From assembly GCA_027382625.1 (NCBI GenBank), contig JAJKFJ010021621.1, positions 1-18,628 of the forward strand: 18,628 bases of DNA. The letters run 5' to 3'. Made by a program: the position numbers and the translations under genes. Source of the stretch: Tetmemena sp. SeJ-2015 (Eukaryota; Ciliophora; Spirotrichea; Sporadotrichida; Oxytrichidae). Under the pieces are notes generated by a model. It made no database searches, was not told the origin of the DNA, and worked only from the letters and a program-made list of their open reading frames with translations. Positions 14,601 to 18,628 of this stretch are shown one piece after another (position 1 is the first letter of the stretch; every line of letters begins with the position of its first letter).

Positions 14601-16171
14601 CATTTTAGCTATTCTCCCAAAAGTTTGAGACTTCCAATCCCATGCTGAATTTGCAGTAGGGAGATTGAGAGTATCGGGAGCGGGGATGAATAGATGCTTA
14701 CCTGAAAATTCCCATATTAATTGGATATACTTATAAACAAATATTATATTGTATATGCGAGGAACACTAGATTTATCCTCAAATAAAAAATAAAAAGCAT
14801 TATATGATGCTACATTTTTTAAGTATGGGATAATTAATTTGGAAGGAAGTCGCCCACTGAATTAAAGGGCATGTTATAATGAATAAGAGCTAATTATAAT
14901 AAACACACTCGCAAACAGTCGCCAATCTATCTTTAATCGCCTATAATTATAAACTTATAACATTTTTATATATCCTTTACACCCTCACTACTCAAAACAT
15001 TGACTCTACCCCCATTACTATAAAATCAAATACTCTTAAAATAGATACCCTAGATAAATAAGTCATTAGTGTTTAGGAATGTTGAAATAATTGCTTATTA
15101 AAAGAGGAAGTATATATTAGCCAAATCACGTGCTTAGAATCCTTTTTAAATACTTGCATTTATTTGTTCTCAAATTTTCAACTTAAAATCCGAATGTGAT
15201 TGTACTCTCATTGATCTGTAAATGAAGATAAAGATTTATAGGGACCTTGGTCACACCATCAGCTGCAAATTTTAGAATATTTATGATCTTCAAAATCCTT
15301 GAAGAAGGTGAGAGCTTTTCCTTAAGATGTGTAGATATTGATAAAAAAATTCTTGACTGAGGAAGATGTCAATCATGGTAGTGATGATAGGTGGTGAATA
15401 GTGAGCAGCGTTATAAGGTGCGAATTTGGGGTCAGAGTAGGGGCTGACACCACCATCAATGTTTGCGTATGGGTGGTTATAAATTATTAGGATTGATGTT
15501 TCTCTTCACCTCTGCTATTTATAATACACTATTATACTTGAGAGTGAGCGAGAGAAAGAGCCCACAGACGGATTCAAATATCTTCTATTCTCATTATTCT
15601 TCCTCAGTGGTGCTAATAACGGAACCACTAATGAGAAGTCACAGATGGAGGCCCCAATTGTAATGATGAAATCTCATAGTTAGTATTTAACAAGCCAAAG
15701 AACGAGGTATTTGAGGAGATTTCTCAAACTCTTGATAAGCTAGGAGCAGGCCACGAGAACCACGCCTTCTCTGAAATCTTCATCCATTAACTTATCGAGA
15801 CAATTGAATTCGTGCTGGGAACTGTCTCCAATACCGCCTCTTACCTCCGTCTGTGGTTCTAACATCATTACTACAATTCTCTATACTTCGCTCACTCTCA
15901 ACTGGCTGGAGTGTTCTTGGAAAACATTATGACCATAGCTTACCGTGTTGACTCAGCAGGAGCTGGTGGCCCCATTATGTGGCTGTGCTTCCTGGCTTTC
16001 TTCACCTTCACCTTCGGAGTGCTGATGTGCATGGATACCCTAGAGTGCTTCTTGCACACCCTCCGTCTCCATTGGGTCGAATTCTAGAACAAGTTCTACA
16101 AGGGTACCGGCTACAAATTCGTGCCCTTCTCCTTCGAGACTGTTCTCAGAGATGAGATGAAGAGAAAGTGA
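11529..16171 (-). CDS. V-type H+-ATPase V0 subunit a (116 kDa), scrambled into 34 MDSs on both strands
   Basis: Membrane subunit of the vacuolar proton pump; its C-terminal half forms the proton half-channels against the c-ring. Joined at 33 pointers, the pieces give one frame of about 915 codons with no frameshift: start MGIFRSEDMTLYQIAIPKDD; N-terminal cytosolic domain (NLPYANQIKRCEE, KSIKSFLEAL, RATRGKALTFFKDF); KWFVAKEKN; GYFWSPNDEE; FGVMFGDVGHGG; FLMGVFAFYNGFIYNEFF; the membrane segment HFRRPLDFIFEFIPQ; ISLLLIALACIPTML; and the C-terminal TASYLRLWALSLAHSQL and LHTLRLHWVEFQNKFY. Both arginines of the C-terminal channel helices (RLW and RLHW; yeast Vph1 R735 and R799) are present. Thirty-one MDSs are on the minus strand and three (29, 32, 34) on the plus strand. 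Two main interleaved runs lie at 13.1-14.7 kb and 11.5-13.05 kb, with a third mixed-strand cluster at 15.24-16.17 kb. Stop TGA at 16169-16171. Confidence 0.95.
11711..11819 (-). other. V-ATPase a MDS 24
   Basis: Starts with TCCCTA (11814-11819), encodes PKDYGYRKKYDDCAYTFGVD and SRWFQSSNNLSFTNT, ends with ACCAACACCAT (11711-11721). Confidence 0.94.
11847..11899 (-). other. V-ATPase a MDS 22
   Basis: Starts with AGTCTTGCT (11891-11899), encodes SCYYQELTVVSMQYAAD, ends with TGCAGCTGAT (11847-11856). Confidence 0.9.
11924..11990 (-). other. V-ATPase a MDS 18
   Basis: Starts with GAACTTCAAT (11981-11990), encodes membrane segment SMAGVSYARYLVFLMGVFAF, ends with TCGCCTTCTA (11924-11933). Confidence 0.94.
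12020..12074 (-). other. V-ATPase a MDS 16
   Basis: Starts with AAATCAGCT (12066-12074), encodes QISSGEENNNMVHENVSSL, ends with TTAGCTCCCT (12020-12029). Only 11 bases separate it from MDS 14. Confidence 0.92.
12075..12085 (-). other. 11 nt gap between V-ATPase a MDS 14 and MDS 16
   Basis: The only sequence between the end of MDS 14 and the start of MDS 16. In the mature gene both neighbours are joined to MDS 15 (14056-14084), so these 11 bases are an extremely short eliminated segment. Confidence 0.85.
12086..12153 (-). other. V-ATPase a MDS 14
   Basis: Starts with AGA (12151-12153). Encodes RNIQESKTLTETSKKYLRTY. Ends with TTATCTCACTCA (12086-12097). Confidence 0.9.
12227..12363 (-). other. 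V-ATPase a MDS 12
   Basis: Starts with TTCAAGGATTT (12353-12363). Encodes FKDFEVATGEAGKTKTKTVY, FQDGRQLREKFVRICDSF and MGQR. Ends with pointer ATT (12227-12229). Confidence 0.93.
12406..12755 (-). other. V-ATPase a MDS 10 (350 nt)
   Basis: Starts with TGAAGAAATCGA (12744-12755). Encodes EEIEHDVKDKEKFVIEQTEK through ENVAIFLPQ to LFRATRGKAL. Ends with AGGAAAAGCTCTCA (12406-12419). Confidence 0.95.
12775..12890 (-). other. V-ATPase a MDS 8
   Basis: Starts with AGAT (12887-12890). Encodes RYILNECKKLRVKIQKPKS, then SFLEALTAVKNAKNKAS. Ends with AAGGCCTCAAA (12775-12785). Confidence 0.92.
12941..12990 (-). other. V-ATPase a MDS 6
   Basis: Starts with the 16 bp pointer TAGGAGAGCAGCCATT (12975-12990). 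Encodes GEQPFNLPYANQIKRC. Ends with AGAGATGC (12941-12948). Confidence 0.93.
13018..13049 (-). other. V-ATPase a MDS 3 (32 nt)
   Basis: Encodes PKDDAWEVMN. Starts with TTCCTAAGGAT (13039-13049) and ends with GTGATGAAC (13018-13026); only 12 nt are not pointer. Confidence 0.93.
13121..13266 (-). other. V-ATPase a MDS 31
   Basis: Starts with TATAA (13262-13266), encodes NWISLLLIALACIPTMLCVK, then YEKVLDADPKTGKPKN. Ends with CAAGCCAAAGAA (13121-13132), whose partner is on the other strand. Confidence 0.93.
13296..13354 (-). other. V-ATPase a MDS 30
   Basis: Starts with GAGGCCCC (13347-13354), encodes EAPKYFYTMDGQKGASIHY, ends with TATAA (13296-13300). Confidence 0.9.
13387..13419 (-). other. 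V-ATPase a MDS 27 (33 nt)
   Basis: Encodes NYKDVEKDHP. Ends with ACCACCCAT (13387-13395). The start (AAAA, 13416-13419) is the weakest join in the series; a further micro-MDS between 26 and 27 cannot be excluded. Confidence 0.7.
13453..13485 (-). other. V-ATPase a MDS 25 (33 nt)
   Basis: Starts with ACCAACACCAT (13475-13485), encodes TNTMKMKISVI, ends with AGTTATT (13453-13459). Confidence 0.94.
13505..13527 (-). other. V-ATPase a MDS 21 (23 nt)
   Basis: Starts with TCTTGAGTTGAA (13516-13527), ends with AGTCTTGCT (13505-13513); two bases are not pointer. Encodes LELNESC. Confidence 0.9.
13543..13580 (-). other. V-ATPase a MDS 19 (38 nt)
   Basis: Starts with TCGCCTTCTA (13571-13580), encodes FAFYNGFIYNEFF, ends with GAATTCTTC (13543-13551). 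Confidence 0.94.
13609..14029 (-). other. V-ATPase a MDS 17 (421 nt, largest)
   Basis: Starts with TTAGCTCCCT (14020-14029). Encodes SLEVFKWFVAKEKNLYNAL, QSTYIGYFWSPNDEE, GIFQEIVNTYGIPMYKE and FGVMFGDVGHGGLLFIVG, to DDQIKRTS. The Gln in GIFQEIVNTYG is TAG. Ends with GAACTTCAAT (13609-13618). Confidence 0.96.
14056..14084 (-). other. V-ATPase a MDS 15 (29 nt)
   Basis: Starts with TTATCTCACTCA (14073-14084), ends with AAATCAGCT (14056-14064). Encodes YLTQINQIS. Confidence 0.92.
14160..14188 (-). other. V-ATPase a MDS 20 (29 nt)
   Basis: Starts with GAATTCTTC (14180-14188), ends with TCTTGAGTTGAA (14160-14171). Encodes EFFAIPLEL. Confidence 0.92.
14196..14227 (-). other. V-ATPase a MDS 9 (32 nt)
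   Basis: Starts with AAGGCCTCAAA (14217-14227), ends with TGAAGAAATCGA (14196-14207). Encodes KASNLLFEEI and repairs an apparent frameshift between MDS 8 and 10. Confidence 0.93.
14359..14385 (-). other. V-ATPase a MDS 7 (27 nt)
   Basis: Starts with AGAGATGC (14378-14385), encodes RCEETERR, and ends with pointer AGAT (14359-14362). Confidence 0.85.
14408..14427 (-). other. V-ATPase a MDS 5 (20 nt)
   Basis: Only AACCTA plus GGAGAGCAGCCATT. Its two pointers, AACCTA (14422-14427) and TAGGAGAGCAGCCATT (14408-14423), overlap by two bases and cover it completely. Encodes NLGEQP. Confidence 0.8.
14471..14524 (-). other. V-ATPase a MDS 4
   Basis: Starts with GTGATGAAC. Encodes VMNELGNLNVAHFIDLNL. 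Ends with AACCTA (14471-14476). Confidence 0.92.
14532..14576 (-). other. V-ATPase a MDS 2
   Basis: Encodes RSEDMTLYQIAIPKD. Ends in pointer TTCCTAAGGAT (14532-14542). Confidence 0.9.
14574..14691 (-). other. V-ATPase a MDS 13, lying between MDS 1 and MDS 2
   Basis: Encodes FIPAPDTLNLPTANSAWDWK and GRIAKMEFEITDLNR, joined in frame to MGQR before and NIQESK after. Pointers are short: ATT (14689-14691) and AGA (14574-14576). Confidence 0.78.
14702..14715 (-). other. V-ATPase a MDS 1 (14 nt coding)
   Basis: Start codon and MGIF; the next codon is completed by MDS 2 to read MGIFRSEDM, the usual N-terminus of this family. Pointer to MDS 2 is only AG. A 5' leader presumably extends above 14715. 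Confidence 0.75.
14716..15238. other. AT-rich stretch without recognised coding sequence
   Basis: Lies above the V-ATPase start codon (MDS 1) and below MDS 23. It may include the 5' leader and promoter of the gene next to 14716 and otherwise eliminated spacer. I found no further pointer partner in it. Confidence 0.4.
15239..15267 (-). other. V-ATPase a MDS 23 (29 nt)
   Basis: Starts with TGCAGCTGAT (15258-15267), ends with TCCCTA (15239-15244). Encodes AADGVTKVP and repairs the frame between MDS 22 and 24. Confidence 0.88.
15293..15322 (-). other. V-ATPase a MDS 11 (30 nt)
   Basis: Starts with AGGAAAAGCTCTCA (15309-15322), ends with TTCAAGGATTT (15293-15303); just five bases are not pointer. 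Joined reading RGKALTFFKDFEV. Confidence 0.93.
15356..15477 (-). other. V-ATPase a MDS 28
   Basis: Starts with ACCACCCAT (15469-15477), encodes HPYANIDGGVSPYSDPKF and YSPPIITTMIDIFLS, ends with TCTTCCTCAGT (15356-15366). Confidence 0.92.
15538..15572 (-). other. V-ATPase a MDS 33 (35 nt, opposite to MDS 32 and 34)
   Basis: Starts with TCCGTCTGTGG (15562-15572), ends with TCGCTCACTCTCAA (15538-15551). Encodes RLWALSLAHSQ, the core of the helix with the essential proton-channel arginine. The Arg codon itself lies in the pointer. Confidence 0.95.
15598..15655 (+). other. V-ATPase a MDS 29 (inverted)
   Basis: On the plus strand, unlike its neighbours in the protein. Starts with TCTTCCTCAGT (15598-15608), encodes IFLSGANNGTTNEKSQMEAP, ends with GAGGCCCC (15648-15655). 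Confidence 0.9.
15691..15856 (+). other. V-ATPase a MDS 32 (inverted)
   Basis: Starts with CAAGCCAAAGAA (15691-15702), encodes KPKNEVFEEISQTLDKLGAG and IFIHQLIETIEFVLG, to TASYLRLW. TAA codes the Gln of FIHQLIETIEF. Ends with TCCGTCTGTGG (15846-15856). Confidence 0.95.
15888..16171 (+). other. V-ATPase a MDS 34 (inverted, stop codon)
   Basis: Starts with TCGCTCACTCTCAA (15888-15901), encodes AHSQLAGVFLENIMTIAY, FFTFTFGVLMCMDTLE, LHTLRLHWVEFQNKFY and FVPFSFETVLRDEMKRK, then TGA. Gln in VEFQNKF is TAG. Confidence 0.96.
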
Positions 16172-16631
16172 GCAGCCACTCATCACAAGTCCACGCAGTG
16201 AGTGACTCGCGCATTCACTCAAGGACTTAGAGGGAAGCTGGTTAACGACTTGGAAATGAAGAATGAAATCTACTGTTCACAACAGAGAGTAAACTCTATA
16301 GTTTCTGAGCCATGCTTAGCTTACTCCTCAATCTAAATTGATATAAACTTTAAATAACTTTTGAAGATAGTATATTAAAATGGGTAAGTTTAAATCATCA
16401 TCAGATAAGTAATCAACACAATGAACAACAACGAGTCGAAAGCCGGATTCTTTATTATCTCAGAATATATAAAACTATTTTATTCAAACTTTCTCATAAA
16501 TTGATCTCAAAGTGGCAATAGCTTTAAGCTCGGGAAGAATTAATATAGGTTTACTACTGCTGCTTTCATACTATATTATCATAGTTTGAATTTGAGAATG
16601 ATGTTCCTGTCTGACACATTCACATTTTATA
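16172..16631. other. Convergent 3' region between V-ATPase and EF-hand genes
   Basis: The V-ATPase gene ends rightward at 16171 and the EF-hand gene ends leftward at 16632, so both 3' untranslated regions and probably both macronuclear chromosome ends lie here. No telomere repeat, RNA or further coding signal is visible. Confidence 0.4.
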
Positions 16632-18628
16632 TCAACAGAAATGAAGAAGCGCTTATTTTAAGATGATTTAATTGAGAGTCTATAGATAAAAGTTGAGAAT
16701 TTACAAAGGAGCTTACTTGATAAAGTGCGAGAGCAGATTCGATGAATTCCTCGAGGTCTAGATTTTCTCCAATCTATTCCATTTCGCACAATAAGGGAGA
16801 AAGTATCTCTAAAAGCTCTCCAGAGATGCGTTGTATGTCTATTTACTTTGAGGATATGAAGCCATCCTTGTCTGAGTCCAAAACACTGAAAATCTCACAA
16901 AGCTTATTACGCTGCTTCACTTCTACTATCTGCTATGATATCTTGTTAAACCCTTTAAAAAAAACTTTAAGTGAATTTTCTAAAGATAATTTATTGAAAT
17001 GGATTGGATTAGATGAGTAACTCTTCTAGATCTTCTTAAGTTACTGGTCATGATCTTGCTTGAGCTTCTCTTTCCTTTATTGCTACTTTTGGAACTCTTA
17101 ATATAAGTGATCTCCTATCTTTGCACCTTGCTCGATTTATCGAATTAAAGGACTGCGACCAGTCTAAGGACGGAAAAGTGGTTTTCCTGTGGCCGAATCT
17201 AAGTTTTAAGACTGAATTTGCTGAATTAGTTGCTACTTCTCCTTCTTGTGTGCAGCTATATCATACATACGTTCGAAAACTGTCTGGCTGGAGTGATGCT
17301 AATGCCCCTGTGAGAGGCCTTCTGTACTTTGCTTGGAGTAGGGAGATAGCATACTTTGGTTATCTACGGCAAATGATTGCTCATGGATTTATCTTGCGGT
17401 CACATTGCTTTAGCTCTTCTTAGTTAATAAGCTTAGGATGGAACAAAATAGGACATAAATTTTTTTAAAAGGAAAGTGCAGTCTTACTCTATTGAGATAG
17501 AAGCCATCTTTTGCTATCTCATGATCTTTTGCATCCCTCTCTAGTAGAGCTCTGAAAATCTATCACTGCCTGTATTTACTTCAGAGGATCTGAAATTCTT
17601 ATTTTTCGGATTGAAAGTACTGATTAAAATGTAATACATTTATTTTACTAACTGTTGTCATTCATTCCATCATTCTCATCTCCAATTGAAGAAGTCTCAA
17701 CGTTTTCTTCTCCATTAGCTGCGAAAGCAGACCGATTTAAAGGATCCATGGCTCTACTCTTCTAATTTATCTTGGGCTAGAAATCAAAGTTCTCTCTTTG
17801 GTGCTAGACCTCTTTTCTTAGTTTGGCATGCTTCTCCTCAACTATTCTTCCATAATTCAAAAGATAGTCTTCAGTTCTACAGTCTAATAAGTAAAAACAT
17901 TCTATATCTAATCTCTCTAAGGCTATTTATTCTTGTTGGTGAATAGATGAGGTTTGAAAGTGAGTTGCTCTTACTCCTTAACCTCTTGCATTAGTTTTTG
18001 CTCTTGAGCTTATCTCTGTAAATCCTCCTTCTTCTTTACTCCCCTCATGTAAAGCCTCACACCTGCGTGATTTGGGTTTTAGTAATTGTAACTTGTACTT
18101 GTGTCCAGATTTTTGAAGCCACTGACTCCTTGAGCCATAGGCGTTCTTGCCCTCTATTACCCTAGTCCATTTACTTGCTTATTAAGATTATGCTTGCCGT
18201 TTTACATGCCTATCTACTTGGACTTCGTGCTGCTATAGTTTTTATTTTAAAATGCGTTTTTGTTATTGTTGAAGCTCTATTAGATTGAATTCTTCTAGCT
18301 GTGGTTATTTGTGAAGGCCTAGAAGGCATGCACCTATTACATGCTCTAATCTGGCTACCCATACTGCTGCTGGTAGAAGTTGTAGTAGCTTTAGAACTGA
18401 TTCTTGGGCGGTTGAGTCGACAAGCTGCTCATCATCAGCTCGTCTTAGTCAACAATACAAAAAAATGATAATGCATATGTCAACTGCTCTGATGTTGGTT
18501 GAGGAACTGAGTTTAATGTCCTTATTTAAATCCTAAGCATCTAGGTCATCAGACTCAAACCCCCAGTCATCCTAGGGTTTTGGGTTTTTATTCAGGTACT
18601 CATCTCTTAACGGAGAGAACTAGCTGTC
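16632..18628 (-). CDS. EF-hand protein with repeated TFxP motifs, not scrambled, 5' end outside window
   Basis: Read from the right edge with TAA/TAG as Gln. Acidic start (NPKPQDDWGFESDDLDAQD), a long Gln/Asn-rich linker (NFYQQQYGQPDQSMQQVHAF), then repeated units in which a LY/YG-type helix is followed by a TF/FxPxxN motif: RLYMRGVKKKEDLQRQAQEQ with LTFKPHL; NYGRIVEEKHAKLRKEVQHQ with FDFQPKINQKS; SELYQRGMQKIMRQQKMAS with CTFHPKLIN; FERMYDIAAHKKEKQQLIQQ with KPLFRPQTGRSP; LYQEFQKQQQRKEKLKQ. Near the C-terminus there is an EF-hand loop, DSDKDGFISSKQID (about 16850). Likely introns at 16680-16716 (37 nt) and one of 33 nt near 17615-17645; the stop TGA is at 16634-16632. Such proteins are common in ciliates but I cannot name the function. 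Frame changes near 17400, 17920 and 18460 are probably further introns or IESs that I could not resolve. Confidence 0.75.
17450..17490 (-). other. Likely short IES in the EF-hand gene
   Basis: Between DCTF and HPKLIN the frame is interrupted by about 31 bases rich in T and A, bounded by TTCC repeats. Removing it with one repeat gives CTFHPKLIN, matching the repeated motif elsewhere in the protein. The ends are not GT-AG. Confidence 0.65.

Noticed and set aside
15857..15887. In-frame insertion in the conserved RLWALSLAHSQ helix
   Set aside because: Replaced by MDS 33 on the opposite strand (15538-15572), which restores the invariant sequence.
618..16171. Reading the many in-frame TAA/TAG as proof of pseudogenes
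   Set aside because: They fall at conserved Gln positions, so they are sense codons in this nuclear code.
1..18628. CRISPR arrays, bacterial operons, ribosome binding sites, rRNA
   Set aside because: No regularly spaced repeats or bacterial signals were seen; gene structure, introns and code are those of a ciliate.

Overview
The window looks like germline (micronuclear) DNA of a spirotrich ciliate of the Oxytricha/Stylonychia/Tetmemena type. It is AT-rich. TAA and TAG are read as glutamine and TGA as stop: conserved Gln positions of a V-ATPase a subunit are TAG or TAA (for example HWVEFQNKFY and FIHQLIETIEF). Genes are cut into macronuclear-destined segments (MDSs) separated by internal eliminated sequences (IESs), with short direct repeats (pointers) at the two ends to be joined. 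Several genes are scrambled or partly inverted, and transposon-derived DNA interrupts one gene.

Layout. Positions 1-2.4 kb (copy A) and 8.0-10.5 kb (copy B) are two copies of one block: the 5' part of a Tc1/mariner-type transposase, most of a scrambled Ariadne-type RBR (RING-IBR-RING2) gene on the minus strand, and the 5' end of a ZMYND10 gene on the plus strand. In copy B the RBR gene is complete: it continues past a 2.2 kb transposon-bearing IES (6122-8337) into its last MDS at 5478-6121. ZMYND10 B (9742-about 11251) is contiguous with four tiny introns. In copy A the RBR reading frame is intact but the ZMYND10 part is a decayed stub, and a 330 bp MITE-like element sits in its transposon. 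Between 2.4 and 5.4 kb lies AT-rich DNA with a third transposase remnant and one coding-like fragment.

11.5-16.2 kb holds one heavily scrambled gene for the V-ATPase V0 subunit a. I could follow it through 34 MDSs on both strands. Joining them at 33 pointers gives one open frame of about 915 codons from MGIFRSEDM to a TGA stop. Many MDSs are only 20-35 nt and consist mostly of pointer sequence. From 16.6 kb to the right edge, a minus-strand, non-scrambled EF-hand gene (5' end outside the window) runs convergently to the V-ATPase 3' end.

The genes belong to unrelated processes (vacuolar acidification, ubiquitination, dynein-arm assembly) and probably end up on separate gene-sized macronuclear chromosomes. 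What unites the window is the germline architecture. All joins are my readings from sequence alone; I had no macronuclear sequence to compare.
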